Assembly: GCF_000380505.1 (NCBI RefSeq)
Contig: NZ_AQYH01000020.1
Span: 177,799 to 241,798 of the forward strand
DNA from: Kaistia granuli DSM 23481
Lineage (GTDB): Bacteria > Pseudomonadota > Alphaproteobacteria > Rhizobiales > Kaistiaceae
DNA: 64,000 bases
Reading direction: 5' to 3'
The translations under genes were made by a program, and so were the position numbers. Position 1 is the first letter of the stretch. Each line of letters opens with the position of its first letter. The notes under the pieces are model-generated. The model was not told the origin of the DNA and did no database searches. It worked only from the letters and a program-made list of their open reading frames with translations. Positions 39,483-48,427 of the stretch are shown here, one piece after another.

Positions 39483-40715
39483 TTGGCAACGCCCCAATCC
39501 GTCCGCTACCTGAACGAAATCCGGGCGCTCAACGCGCTCTTTCGCCATGGCGGAATGAGCCGGGCCGATCTGGCGCGCAGGCTCGGGCTGAACCGGTCGA
39601 CGACCGGCAACATCATCGCCAATCTGATGTCCGATGCCCTCGTCGTCGAGCGGCCGGATGGCGGCCGCGGCGACAGCGCCGCCAGGACCGGCCGCCCGGG
39701 CATCAACATCGAGATCGACCCGGCCGGCGCGACCTTCCTCGGCGCCGAGATTGGCGTCGACCGGCTGACGGTGGTGGCGATCGACCTCACCGCGCAGGAG
39801 ATATGCCGGCTGTCGATGCCGTTCCCGGTGTTCGAGCAGCCGCTCGACGCCGGCATCGAGCGGATCACGGCGATGATCGCCGAGGGGATCGACGGCTTGC
39901 CGGAGACGGCGCGGATCCGCGGTCTCTGCGTGACGCTGCCAGCGCTGCTCGACGGCGACGGCAAGGTGATCAATGCCCTGATCCTCGGCTGGCGCGACGT
40001 CGACCTGAAGGCGCTGGTCACGGCGCGGCTCGCCCTTCGCTTTCCGCAACTCGGCCTGCCGGTCTCGATCGAGAATGACGCGAATGCCTTCGCCATCGCT
40101 TCGACCTATCGCGATCCCTCGCACAGCGCCGAGACGGTCGCCTTCCTGCTGATCGAGAATGGCGCTGGCGGTGGCATCGTCATCGGTGGTCGGCTGTTTC
40201 GCGGCTCGACCGGCTTTGCCGGCGAGTTCGGCCAGCTCGTCCTCGGCGGCGAGGGCTTCTTCGCCGGCCGGCACAAGCCCGGCCATCTCGAAAGCTATAT
40301 CGGCAAGGATGCCGTGCTGGCGCGCTACCGCGCCAATGGCGGCCCGCAGGGGAGCGATGTCGATGCGCTGCTGGCCGCCCTGGAACGCGGCGATCCGGCG
40401 GCGCGGCGGACGGCGCGGGAATGGGGCAGCGGCCTCGCCATCGGCCTGATCCAGCTTTCCAGCGTGCTCAATCCCGGCGTCATCATCCTCGGCGGCACGG
40501 TGGCGCCACTGTTTCGCTTCGTCGCCGACGAGGTCGCGACGGCGATGCGGCGCGAATTCCTGGAAGGGTTTCCCATGCCGAAGATCGAGATCTCGGCGCT
40601 CGGGCTCGAAGGGCCGGCGCTGGGCGGCGCGCTGATCATGCACCAGCGCATGTTCTCGATCGACGAGAGCGCCATCTATGCGAGCGCCCAGCCGATTACC
40701 CTGTTCCAGAACTGA
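39483..40715 (+). CDS. ROK family transcriptional regulator
   Basis: 410 residues. An N-terminal winged HTH ([20 protein letters not shown], about 28-47) is fused to a ROK sugar-kinase-like domain ([16 protein letters not shown] near 85; [11 protein letters not shown] near 198; [12 protein letters not shown] near 225). Such proteins are sugar-responsive repressors or activators (NagC/Mlc/XylR type). No ATG fits the HTH start; the TTG at 39483 is my best choice, with a weak ribosome-binding site, and an ATG at 39281 is an alternative. It probably controls the surrounding ketose cluster. Confidence 0.85.
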   Translation: MATPQSVRYLNEIRALNALFRHGGMSRADLARRLGLNRSTTGNIIANLMSDALVVERPDGGRGDSAARTGRPGINIEIDPAGATFLGAEIGVDRLTVVAIDLTAQEICRLSMPFPVFEQPLDAGIERITAMIAEGIDGLPETARIRGLCVTLPALLDGDGKVINALILGWRDVDLKALVTARLALRFPQLGLPVSIENDANAFAIASTYRDPSHSAETVAFLLIENGAGGGIVIGGRLFRGSTGFAGEFGQLVLGGEGFFAGRHKPGHLESYIGKDAVLARYRANGGPQGSDVDALLAALERGDPAARRTAREWGSGLAIGLIQLSSVLNPGVIILGGTVAPLFRFVADEVATAMRREFLEGFPMPKIEISALGLEGPALGGALIMHQRMFSIDESAIYASAQPITLFQN

Positions 40716-40786
40716 CGGCCCGAGCCGTCCCAGTGCATAGTCGTCGGTGTCCGGAATCGGACGCGTCCCGGGGGAGGGAATTACGG

Positions 40787-41743
40787 ATGATTGAAGGCAA
40801 GATCGTCACCATCGGCGAGATCCTCGTCGAGATCATGGCGACCACGCTCGGCCACGGCTTTCTCGAGGCGCAGACACTGATCGGCCCGTTCCCGAGCGGC
40901 GCGCCGGCGATCTTCATCGACCAGGTCGGCAAGCTCGGCCATCCCTCCGCGATCGTCTCCGCCGTTGGCGACGACGATTTCGGCACGGTCAATCTGGAGC
41001 GGCTGAAGCGCGACGGCGTCGATATCTCCGCGGTCGCCATCCATCCGGGGGCTGCCACCGGCAGCGCCTTCGTCCGCTATCGCCCGGATGGCGGCCGCGA
41101 CTTCGTCTTCAACATGCGCGACAGCGCCGCCGGCCGCATCAAAGCGACGCCGGAGGCGGAGGCGGTCCTCGCCGAGGCGGGTCATCTGCACGTCATGGGC
41201 TCGGGCCTGCCGGTCCCCGCCGTGTTCGGCATGGTCCGCGCCGCGATCCCGGCCATCAAGGCGCGCGGCGGCACGGTGTCGTTCGATCCCAACATCCGCG
41301 TCGAGATGCTGCGCGACCCCGCCGGCAAGGCTGCGTTCGAGGCGGTGCTGAAGGCAACCGACCTGTTCCTGCCGTCCGGCGAGGAACTGGCGCTGTTTTC
41401 GGGCGAGGCCGACGAGGCGCGGGCGGTTACCGCCCTGCTCGACGCCGGTGTCCGGGAGATCGTGCTGAAGCGCGGCAAGGCCGGCGCCAGCCATTTCGAT
41501 CGTGACGGCCGGACCGACATGCCGGGCTTCGTCGTCGAGGAGATCGACCCGACCGGCGCCGGCGACAGTTTTGGCGCCACCTATCTCGTCGCCCGGCGGC
41601 TGGGCCGCTCCGTCCCGGTCTCGCTTCGCTATGCCAACGCCGCCGGCGCCCGCACCGTCACGGTGAAGGGACCGATGGAAGGCACGTCGACCTTTGCCGA
41701 ACTCGACGCCTTCCTTGCCGCCACGCCGACCGGAGACGCCTGA
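40787..41743 (+). CDS. PfkB family sugar kinase (possible tagatose kinase)
   Basis: 318 residues. Ribokinase fold: N-terminal [12 protein letters not shown] and [19 protein letters not shown], and the C-terminal anion-hole motif [14 protein letters not shown] with catalytic Asp near residue 264. GGGAGGG lies about 9 nt before the ATG. The stop overlaps the ATG of the GatZ-like gene by one base (TGATG), so the two are probably coupled. Phosphorylation of D-tagatose or a related ketose at C6 is the reading suggested by context. Confidence 0.85.
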   Translation: MIEGKIVTIGEILVEIMATTLGHGFLEAQTLIGPFPSGAPAIFIDQVGKLGHPSAIVSAVGDDDFGTVNLERLKRDGVDISAVAIHPGAATGSAFVRYRPDGGRDFVFNMRDSAAGRIKATPEAEAVLAEAGHLHVMGSGLPVPAVFGMVRAAIPAIKARGGTVSFDPNIRVEMLRDPAGKAAFEAVLKATDLFLPSGEELALFSGEADEARAVTALLDAGVREIVLKRGKAGASHFDRDGRTDMPGFVVEEIDPTGAGDSFGATYLVARRLGRSVPVSLRYANAAGARTVTVKGPMEGTSTFAELDAFLAATPTGDA

Positions 41744-43020
41744 TGAGCCTTCTGAGCCAACTCGCCAGCGACTATCAGACCGGGAGCGTGCGCGGCATCA
41801 CCTCGGTCTGCTCCGCCCATCCTTCCGTCATCCGGGCGACGCTCCGCGAGGGATTTCGCACCGGCGCGACGGTGTTGATCGAGGCGACCTGCAACCAGGT
41901 CAATCACGAGGGCGGCTATACCGGCATGAAGCCTGCCGATTTCCGCCGCTTCGTCGAGGGCATCGCGGCGGAGGTCGGCTTCGATACGGCGAAGCTGATC
42001 CTCGGCGGCGATCATCTCGGTCCCAACCCCTGGCGCTCGCGGCCGGCCGAGGAGGCGCTCGCCAAGGCCGAGATCATGGTCGCGGCTTATGTCGCCGCCG
42101 GCTTCACCAAGATCCATCTCGACGCCTCGATGGGCTGCGCCGGCGAGCCGGAAGGGCTCGATGACGAGACGACAGCGCATCGCGCCGCGCGGCTGGCCAA
42201 GGTCGCCGAGGCAGCCGCGCGCGAGGCTGGTCTTGCCGGCCCGCTCTACATCATCGGCACCGAGGTGCCGACGCCGGGCGGCGCGCTGCATGAGCTCGAC
42301 GACGTGCCGCCGACGGCGGCTGCGGCGGCGCGCCAGACCATCGCCACCCATCGACACGTCTTCGCCGAGCAGGGGCTCGAGGAGGCCTTTGGCCGGGTGA
42401 TCGGTCTTGTCGTGCAGCCCGGCGTCGAGTTCGGCCACGAAAAGGTTGTCGTCTATCGGCCGGAGCGGGCGCGCGAACTCGTGGCGGTGCTCCGGGACGA
42501 GACGCAGTTCGTGTTCGAGGCGCATTCGACCGACTATCAACCGGAAGCGGCGCTGGCGGCGCTGGTGCGGGACGGCTTCCCGATCCTGAAGGTCGGCCCC
42601 GGCCTCACCTTCGCCCTGCGCCAGACGCTGTACGGTCTCGACCTGATCGCTGCGGAACTCGATTCCGGCTATGGCGGCCGGGCGCTGGCGGATGCCATGG
42701 AGAGCCTGATGCTGGCGGAGCCTGGATATTGGCAGCGCTACTATCCGGGCACGCCGGACGAGCAGCACGTGCTGCGCCACTACAGCTATAGCGACCGCAT
42801 CCGCTATTACTGGCCGCATGAACAGGCTGAGCAGGCGGTTGCGCGGCTGATGCAGGCGCTGGCCGGGCGAACCATTCCATTGCCGCTGATCGCGCAGTTC
42901 CTGCCCGAGGAACTGGAGGCGGTGTTCGCAGGCGATTGCCCGGCTACCGCCGAAGCGCTGCTCGAACGCGGCGTCGAGCGCGTCTTGGCGCTCTATGCGC
43001 GTGCCTGCGAGCCGTGCTGA
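41743..43020 (+). CDS. GatZ/KbaZ-like protein (tagatose-bisphosphate aldolase subunit family; possible tagatose 6-phosphate 4-epimerase)
   Basis: 425 residues of the GatZ/KbaZ family (GITSVCSAHPSVIRATLREG; LILGGDHLGPNPWRS near residue 86; IHLDASMGCAG near 125; FEAHSTDYQ near 255). In enterobacteria this subunit supports the catalytic GatY/KbaY aldolase. No gatY/kbaY lies here. From memory, a family member in an Agrobacterium tumefaciens galactitol/altritol pathway was characterised as a D-tagatose 6-phosphate 4-epimerase giving fructose 6-phosphate, which fits a kinase partner and no aldolase. Confidence 0.85.
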   Translation: MSLLSQLASDYQTGSVRGITSVCSAHPSVIRATLREGFRTGATVLIEATCNQVNHEGGYTGMKPADFRRFVEGIAAEVGFDTAKLILGGDHLGPNPWRSRPAEEALAKAEIMVAAYVAAGFTKIHLDASMGCAGEPEGLDDETTAHRAARLAKVAEAAAREAGLAGPLYIIGTEVPTPGGALHELDDVPPTAAAAARQTIATHRHVFAEQGLEEAFGRVIGLVVQPGVEFGHEKVVVYRPERARELVAVLRDETQFVFEAHSTDYQPEAALAALVRDGFPILKVGPGLTFALRQTLYGLDLIAAELDSGYGGRALADAMESLMLAEPGYWQRYYPGTPDEQHVLRHYSYSDRIRYYWPHEQAEQAVARLMQALAGRTIPLPLIAQFLPEELEAVFAGDCPATAEALLERGVERVLALYARACEPC

Positions 43021-43144
43021 GCGCTGCGCGCCGACGGGATCTATCTGAAACACCAAAGCAGTGCTCGCCCCCTCCTGCCGGGAGAGGCGACTACTCAGGT
43101 CCAGGTAGACCGCTGTTGTCGAACGCAGCCGACCGGCTGACGGC

Positions 43145-43282
43145 TCAATCCGGGCAGATGACGTCCGTGGTGCCGCCGGCGCCGGTCGACTGGCAGCCCG
43201 ACGACAGCGAGCCCGAGCCCTGATTGGTCTGGCAACCCGCCAGTACGCTCGCGCAAACGAAAAGCACCAGAACCAGTTTCAT
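43145..43282 (-). CDS. Small lipoprotein
   Basis: 45 residues: MKLVLVLFVCASVLAGC is a signal peptide ending in a lipobox (VLAGC). The mature part of about 29 residues is Gly/Ser/Thr-rich with two more cysteines. GGAGGGAGG lies just upstream of the ATG. Function unknown; the strong translation signal and lipobox support a real gene. Confidence 0.6.
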   Translation of the reverse strand: MKLVLVLFVCASVLAGCQTNQGSGSLSSGCQSTGAGGTTDVICPD

Positions 43283-43499
43283 ACTATCCTCCCTCCGCAA
43301 CTTCCGGTGAGGAAGGTCAACCCTCTGATGACGTGAAGTCAAGGTGAATTGGCGCTTTTGGCTGCAACCGAGGCTAGCGCGCTCGTGAACATGTCGTGAC
43401 TACAGGGCGGGACGGTTTCTCGTCATAGTAGAGGCGTGGTCTGCCCGCGTGGTCGGATCCTCGCGACGCGCGGCCGGACGTCTTCCTCGGGAGGGGATC

Positions 43500-44000
43500 A
43501 TGATGCTGAAAGCCGTCGTCGCCGCCATGTTGCTGACCGGATTGAGCGCCGCGCCCTCACTGGCTAGGGACATGCAGCTGGTCGCCGAGGAATACATCAA
43601 GCCGGATGCCAAGGTCGCAGATCGCGATCTCGCCCTCGCGATCCTCTATTTTGCCGCCGGCCTGCCGGACAAAGACGGCAAGGCCGCGCCGGACGACATC
43701 GAGGCGGTCGGCAAGATCCAGATTCTCGCGAGCAAGATCATCGGAAATGGATCGCCCGCCCTGGCCGCGCTCTCCCCGGAGCTGACCGGCGTGGGGGATG
43801 ATACGACGGTGACCAAGCCACTCTCCACGTTCGCCAAGAACGTAAGCCGCGGAAAGGCGATCGCCTGCGAAGCTGACAAGCTGATGCAAGGGATGCAGCC
43901 TAGCCGGGCCTCCGTCATGAAGGCCGGCGAATGCCCTGATGCCGTCGGGTCCAAGGATGCGGTGATCCTGCTTGCCAGCAAGATCATCGGCAACGGCTGA
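43500..44000 (+). CDS. Secreted protein of unknown function
   Basis: 166 residues. An N-terminal signal peptide (MMLKAVVAAMLLTGLSAAPSLA, cleavage before RD) is followed by a soluble, mostly helical part with two cysteines. LASKIIGNG occurs twice, near residue 82 and as the last nine residues, with 14 identical bases (agcaagatcatcgg) at 43731 and 43978. Two ATGs (43500, 43503) are possible after GAGGGG. I recognise no family. Confidence 0.6.
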   Translation: MMLKAVVAAMLLTGLSAAPSLARDMQLVAEEYIKPDAKVADRDLALAILYFAAGLPDKDGKAAPDDIEAVGKIQILASKIIGNGSPALAALSPELTGVGDDTTVTKPLSTFAKNVSRGKAIACEADKLMQGMQPSRASVMKAGECPDAVGSKDAVILLASKIIGNG

Positions 44001-44022
44001 GCGCAGCGACGCAGATAGCGCT

Positions 44023-44670
44023 TCAGCCGAAGCGCTTGCGCAGGTCGTCGGCTTGTTCCGGCGTCAACGGTCTCGTCGCCTCTCCGCGCAGCATCAGGAA
44101 GAGCTTGGCGGTCTCCTCCAGCTCCTCCGTCGCGTACATCGCGTCTTCCAGGCTCTTGCCGGCGACGACCGGGCCGTGATTGGCGAGCAGCACCGCGTGG
44201 TGCTTCTCGGCGAGCTTCTCCACTGCCTTGGCGAGGCTCTCGTCGCCCGGCGGGTGATAGGGCACCAGCGGCAGCCGGCCGACCCGCATGACGTAATAGG
44301 CGGTGAGCGGCGGCAGGCAGTCATGCTCGTCGATGCGGTGCAGGCAGGAGACCGCGACCGAATGGGTCGAGTGCAGGTGCACGACGGCCTCGCAGGTCGG
44401 CCGCTGGCGGTACATGACCTGGTGCAGGAAGGCCTCCTTGGTCGGCTTGTCGCCGCCAACATGATTGCCACTGGCGTCGATCTTCGACAGCCGGGCCGGA
44501 TCGAGATCGCCGAGCGAGGCGTTGGTCGGCGTCATCAGCCAGCCACCATCCGGCAGCGCGACGGAGATGTTGCCGGTCGAGCCGAAGGTGAGGCCGCGCT
44601 GGAACAGCGAGGCGCCGCACTTGCAGATGCGCTCGCGCAGCGCGGATTCGGTCGTGGAGGGTGCGCTCAC
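44023..44670 (-). CDS. otnC: Class II aldolase-fold decarboxylase OtnC (3-oxo-tetronate 4-phosphate decarboxylase)
   Basis: 215 residues. Zinc site HLHSTHS (near 100) plus a later His in LLANHGPVVAG, and GLTFGSTGNISVALPDG near residue 30, typical of the aldolase II/adducin family. The partners OtnK, OtnI and LtnD support OtnC, which gives dihydroxyacetone phosphate and CO2. The start is the GTG at 44670, forming a GTGA overlap with the otnK stop and preceded by GGAG; the frame also opens with a TTG at 44685. Confidence 0.88.
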   Translation of the reverse strand: MSAPSTTESALRERICKCGASLFQRGLTFGSTGNISVALPDGGWLMTPTNASLGDLDPARLSKIDASGNHVGGDKPTKEAFLHQVMYRQRPTCEAVVHLHSTHSVAVSCLHRIDEHDCLPPLTAYYVMRVGRLPLVPYHPPGDESLAKAVEKLAEKHHAVLLANHGPVVAGKSLEDAMYATEELEETAKLFLMLRGEATRPLTPEQADDLRKRFG

Positions 44671-45935
44671 TGCAATGAACTCCAAGCCTTGAGGAAGAAA
44701 TCGGGCGTGCCGAAATTGCCGGATTTGAGCGCCAGCGCAACATCCGGGCCGGAGCGGCTGCGCGTCCAGGGCACGCCGGGGTCGATTTCCGGCCCGATCG
44801 ACAACGCCTTGACGCCGAGCGCGTTGACCACGGCGCCGGAGGTCTCGCCGCCGGCGACCAGCAGGCGGGTGAACCCCTTTGCGGGCAATGCCGCCGCGAC
44901 CGTCGCCAGCAGCTCCTCGACCAGCGCACCGGCCTTGTCGCGGCCGAGCTTATCCTGCACGGCGCGGACGCTGTCGGGGTCATCGCTCGAATAGACGAGC
45001 GGCGTCGTTTCGGCCGGCTGGGCGACGAGCCAGCCGATTACAGAGGCGGGCGTCAGCTCGCCCGAGGCGATTGCCAGCGGATCGACCCGGAGGGTGGGCA
45101 GGCCCGCTTTCTGCGCCGTCTCGACCTGGCCGCGTGTCGCCGCCGAGCAAGAGCCGGCGAGGATGGCGCCCCGGCCTTCTGGCGCGGCGATCGAGGTCGC
45201 AGGCGGCGTCAATTCGGCGATCAGCCCGGCGTCGCGATAGGCGGCCGGCAGGCCGATGGCGATGCCCGAACCGCCGGTTACCAAGGCGAGGTCGACCAGC
45301 GTCATGCCGATCTCGCGCAGATGCGAATCCTTGAGCGCATCGACGATGGCGATCCGCTTGCCGGCGGCGCGCTCGCGGTCGAAGGCGCGGGTGATCGCGG
45401 CGGCGCCGGCATCGACATCGGCATAGGCGACGAGGCCGACGGGCAGCTCCGTCTGCCGCTGCAGCACGCGGCGCAGGTCGCTGTCGCGCATCGGCGTCAG
45501 CGGATGATCGCGCATCGAGCTTTCGTCGAGCGGCACGCCGTTGACGAACAGATGGCCCTGATAGATCGAGCGGCCGGTCGCCGGGAAGGCGGGGCAGGCG
45601 ATGGTGAAGCCGGCGTCGAGCCGCTTCAGTAGCGCCTCGGTCACCGGGCCGATATTGCCCTCGTCGGTCGAATCAAAGGTCGAGCAATATTTGAAGAACA
45701 GCCGTTTCGCGCCGTTGGCGAGCAGCCAGTCGGCGGCGGCAAGCGACTGCGCGACCGCCTCGGCTGCAGGGATGGTGCGCGACTTCAGTGCGATCACGAG
45801 CGCGTCGACACCCGCGAGGTCGAGATCGTCCTGCGGCAGCCCGGTGCTCTGCACCGTGCGCAGTCCCTCGCGGGAGAGCATTAGCGAGAGGTCGGTCGCC
45901 CCGGTCAGGTCGTCGGCGATGCATCCAAGCAGCAT
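44667..45935 (-). CDS. otnK: Four-carbon acid sugar kinase OtnK (3-oxo-tetronate kinase)
   Basis: 422 residues of the DUF1537 kinase family: MLLGCIADDLTGATDLSLML at the N terminus, FFKYCSTFDSTDEGNIG near 84 and the nucleotide site LLVAGGETSGAVVNALG near 370. It phosphorylates 3-oxo-tetronate at C4. The start at 45935 has AAGGA 8 nt upstream; an open frame continues to 46031. It forms a coupled pair with otnC, divergent from ltnD-otnI across a region with LacI-type operators. Confidence 0.93.
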   Translation of the reverse strand: MLLGCIADDLTGATDLSLMLSREGLRTVQSTGLPQDDLDLAGVDALVIALKSRTIPAAEAVAQSLAAADWLLANGAKRLFFKYCSTFDSTDEGNIGPVTEALLKRLDAGFTIACPAFPATGRSIYQGHLFVNGVPLDESSMRDHPLTPMRDSDLRRVLQRQTELPVGLVAYADVDAGAAAITRAFDRERAAGKRIAIVDALKDSHLREIGMTLVDLALVTGGSGIAIGLPAAYRDAGLIAELTPPATSIAAPEGRGAILAGSCSAATRGQVETAQKAGLPTLRVDPLAIASGELTPASVIGWLVAQPAETTPLVYSSDDPDSVRAVQDKLGRDKAGALVEELLATVAAALPAKGFTRLLVAGGETSGAVVNALGVKALSIGPEIDPGVPWTRSRSGPDVALALKSGNFGTPDFFLKAWSSLQ

Positions 45936-46176
45936 GCGGGAAATCCTTGCGGTCGAATCAAAGGGCGCGTGCGAGGGCGACGGCGCGGGAAGGGCGGGAC
46001 GAGGATCGGCGAGGGGGCGCCCGACCGTCAATGGCCGGACGTCTAGCGGCGCCTGGCTCGGACGAGGGCCGCGCCTGGAATTTCGACGAAGGCGGTCGCG
46101 CGGATGCTGCAGCGCAAGGCATTATTTCCGGCTCCATGGCTTGACGGGCACCACGCCGTCTCGGCAATAGTGGCTA
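45936..46176. other. Divergent intergenic region, left part
   Basis: Between otnK and the operator pair at 46177. No gene is supported. TTGACG (46141-46146) with CAATAG 18 bp later is a weak candidate for the ltnD promoter, which would put the two operators just downstream of it. Confidence 0.4.
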
Positions 46177-46192
46177 CTGTTAGCGCTGTCAT
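46177..46192. promoter_or_regulatory. LacI-type operator, site 1 (imperfect)
   Basis: CTGTTAGCGCTGTCAT matches 13 of 16 bases of the perfect palindrome at 46211. The centre AGCGCT with a central CG is usual for LacI-family sites. It is 34 bp, centre to centre, from site 2. Confidence 0.6.
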
Positions 46193-46210
46193 GCAACTTT
46201 CGCAACAGCG

Positions 46211-46226
46211 ATGACAGCGCTGTCAT
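46211..46226. promoter_or_regulatory. LacI-type operator, site 2 (perfect palindrome)
   Basis: ATGACAGCGCTGTCAT is a perfect 16-bp palindrome 148 bp upstream of ltnD. AGCGCTGTCAT recurs at 46182-46192 and at 52449-52459 in front of a second sugar transporter operon. The GntR-like LacI regulator at 57191 is the only LacI-family gene in the window. Confidence 0.75.
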
Positions 46227-46374
46227 GGCGTATGAGGCGGGTTCCGGTGCCGGGATCCGCGCCGGCGGTTGCGATGCGGCTCGGGCCGTTGAACGGCCCA
46301 ACGCCTGCGCCAGAGGTTGGCCCGGATTGGGCGCCGATCGGCACGCGCCCGAATGGCTTGGAAAGGACAACAGG

Positions 46375-47316
46375 ATGGCAAGCATGGAAGCGTCGCAGAC
46401 GCGGGTCTCCGTCATCGGGCTTGGCTCGATGGGCTACGGCATGGCGCAGTCGCTGGCCAAGGGCGGCTTCGCCGTCACCGGTTACGACACGCGCGCCGAA
46501 ATGGTGGCGAAGTTCGCTTCCGAGCATGGCAGTGGGGCGTCGTCGCTGGCCGAGGCCGCTGCCAATGCGGATATTCTTGTCATCGTCGTCGTCAATGCCG
46601 ACCAGACGCAGCAGGTGCTGCTCGGCGAGGGCGGCCTGGTCGCCTCGGCGAAGCCGGGCGCTGTCATCGTCTCCTGCGCCACCATGGCGCCGGAGCGGGC
46701 GCGGGCGCTCGGCGACGCCGTGACGGCGGCTGGCCTCCACTATGTCGATGCGCCGATCAGCGGTGGCGCGGCGCGGGCGGCGGAAGGTGCGCTGACCATG
46801 CTGGTCTCCGGTCCGCCGGCGGCGATCGACAAGGCGCGCGCGGCGTTCGACGCCATGTCGGCCAAGCTCTATCTGCTCGGCGACGAAGTCGGCATCGGCG
46901 CTTCCTTCAAGATCGTCAATCAGTTGCTGGCAGGTGTTCACATTGCCGCCGCCTCCGAGGCGATCGTCTTCGCCAAGCGGCTCGGCCTCGACATCGCGAG
47001 GGTCTATGAGGTGATCACCGCCTCGGCCGGCAATTCGTGGATGTTCGAGAACCGCATGCCGCATGTGCTGGAGGGCGATTATGCGCCGAAGAGCGCGGTG
47101 GAGATCTTCACCAAGGATCTCGGCATCATCGCCGACATCTCCCGCTCGGAGAAGTTCGCGACGCCGATCGCCTCGTCGGCGCTGCAGATGTTTCTGATGA
47201 CGGCGGCGGCGGGAATGGGCAAGGATGACGACGCCTCCGTCGCCCGGCTCTATGCCCAGATCGCCGGCATCGAGCTGCCCGCTAAAGACACCAAGACCCA
47301 AGATTCCAAGGACTGA
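46375..47316 (+). CDS. ltnD: L-threonate dehydrogenase LtnD
   Basis: 313 residues of the beta-hydroxyacid dehydrogenase family. NAD-binding VIGLGSMGYGMAQSL near residue 14, substrate motif DAPISGGAARAAEGALTM near 122, catalytic Lys in GASFKIVNQLLAG near 177. In this context it oxidises L-threonate or D-erythronate at C2. AAGGA is 9 nt before the ATG (MASMEASQTRV); the frame is open from 46225. otnI follows after 6 bp. Confidence 0.9.
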   Translation: MASMEASQTRVSVIGLGSMGYGMAQSLAKGGFAVTGYDTRAEMVAKFASEHGSGASSLAEAAANADILVIVVVNADQTQQVLLGEGGLVASAKPGAVIVSCATMAPERARALGDAVTAAGLHYVDAPISGGAARAAEGALTMLVSGPPAAIDKARAAFDAMSAKLYLLGDEVGIGASFKIVNQLLAGVHIAAASEAIVFAKRLGLDIARVYEVITASAGNSWMFENRMPHVLEGDYAPKSAVEIFTKDLGIIADISRSEKFATPIASSALQMFLMTAAAGMGKDDDASVARLYAQIAGIELPAKDTKTQDSKD

Positions 47317-47322
47317 CCCGAG

Positions 47323-48099
47323 ATGCCGCGTTTTGCCGCCAACCTGTCGATGATGTTCAACGAGTGGTCGTTCCTCGATCGCTTCGCCGCCGCCGCGGAT
47401 GCGGGCTTCAAGGCCGTCGAATTCCTGTTTCCCTATGATTTCTCGCCGGAGGACGTGGCGGCGCGGCTGAAGGCGGCTGGGCTGGAACAGGCGCTGTTCA
47501 ACCTGCCGCCGGGCGACTGGGCCGCTGGCGAGCGGGGTATCGCGGCGCTGCCGGGTCGCGAGGCCGAATTCCGCGCCTCGGTCCTGAAGGCGCTCGACTA
47601 TGCGCAGGCGACCGGCGTCAAGCGGCTGCACATGATGTCGGGTCTGGCGCCGAGCGATTCCGCCAAGGCGGACGCCACTTATCGCGAGGCGATCCGTTTC
47701 GCCTGCGCGACGCTGGCGCCGCATGGCATCGATCTCGTGCTGGAGCCGATCAATCGCCGCGACATGCCGGGCTATTTCATGAATGATTTTGGCAAGGCGG
47801 CTGATCTGATCGCCGCGCTCGGCCTGCCGAACCTGAAGCTGCAGTTTGACATCTACCACCGCCAGATCCTGCATGGCGACGTCAGCAAGGGCCTTGAAGT
47901 CCTGCTGCCGATCACCGGACACATCCAGATCGCCTCGGTGCCGCTGCGCAACGAGCCGGGCACCGGCGAGCTCGACGATTTTCGCGTCTTCGATCTGCTC
48001 GACACGCTCGGCTATGACGGTTTTGTCGGCTGCGAGTATCGCCCGGCCGGCGCGACCCTGGACGGCCTTGGCTGGATGAAGAAGACGACTTTGCGCTGA
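47323..48099 (+). CDS. otnI: 2-oxo-tetronate isomerase OtnI (hydroxypyruvate isomerase family)
   Basis: 258 residues, TIM-barrel AP-endonuclease-2 fold. MPRFAANLSMMFNEWSFLDR and LVLEPINRRDMPGYF are hallmarks of the Hyi/OtnI family, with metal ligands Glu (LEPIN), Asp (QFDIYHRQ), and Glu (GCEYRP). It isomerises the LtnD product to 3-oxo-tetronate for OtnK. True hydroxypyruvate isomerase activity cannot be excluded by sequence alone. Confidence 0.88.
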   Translation: MPRFAANLSMMFNEWSFLDRFAAAADAGFKAVEFLFPYDFSPEDVAARLKAAGLEQALFNLPPGDWAAGERGIAALPGREAEFRASVLKALDYAQATGVKRLHMMSGLAPSDSAKADATYREAIRFACATLAPHGIDLVLEPINRRDMPGYFMNDFGKAADLIAALGLPNLKLQFDIYHRQILHGDVSKGLEVLLPITGHIQIASVPLRNEPGTGELDDFRVFDLLDTLGYDGFVGCEYRPAGATLDGLGWMKKTTLR

Positions 48100-48125
48100 G
48101 CAGCGCGTTTTCCAGGCAGCAAACA

Positions 48126-48153
48126 AGGCCGGGGCGGGCGACTGCCTCGGCCT
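48126..48153 (+). terminator. Terminator-like hairpin after otnI
   Basis: AGGCCGGGGC (48126-48135) pairs with GCCTCGGCCT (48144-48153), nine Watson-Crick pairs and one G-U, with an 8-nt loop. CTTCATTTT follows. Confidence 0.6.
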
Positions 48154-48181
48154 CTTCATTTTGCGCGTTTGTCGCGCCACG

Positions 48182-48303
48182 CTCGCCGTCATCCCGGACC
48201 CGGCGAAGCGGAGATCCGGGATCCATGCATCCGTTTTAGGGAGCCCTGCGCGGCCTTCGCTCCGGCTGGATGGATCCCCGGTCAAGCCGGGGATGACGGC
48301 GAG
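48182..48303. repeat. Palindromic intergenic repeat, copy 2 (122 bp)
   Basis: Bounded by perfect 14-bp terminal inverted repeats: CTCGCCGTCATCCC (48182-48195) and GGGATGACGGCGAG (48290-48303). Inside, CCGGGATCCATGCATCC faces GGATGGATCCCCGG. It shares its plan with the copy at 20104-20218 and its left end with 5435-5453. It lies between convergent operons. Confidence 0.75.
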
Positions 48304-48374
48304 GGCGGGGTGGCGTGGTGCGCAACGGGTCTCGCCGTTTCGACAAACGCCGCCCAGCGTCCGCTGGACAAAAA

Positions 48375-48406
48375 AACAGGGCCTGAGGTTGCCCCCAGGC
48401 CCTGTT
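48375..48406 (-). terminator. Rho-independent terminator of the minus-strand ABC transporter operon
   Basis: On the minus strand AACAGGGCCTG and CAGGCCCTGTT (48396-48406 and 48375-48385) form an 11-bp stem with a 10-nt loop, followed by TTTTT. It lies 21 bp past the permease stop. Confidence 0.85.
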
Positions 48407-48427
48407 GTGCTCCTGCAATCTTGGTGA

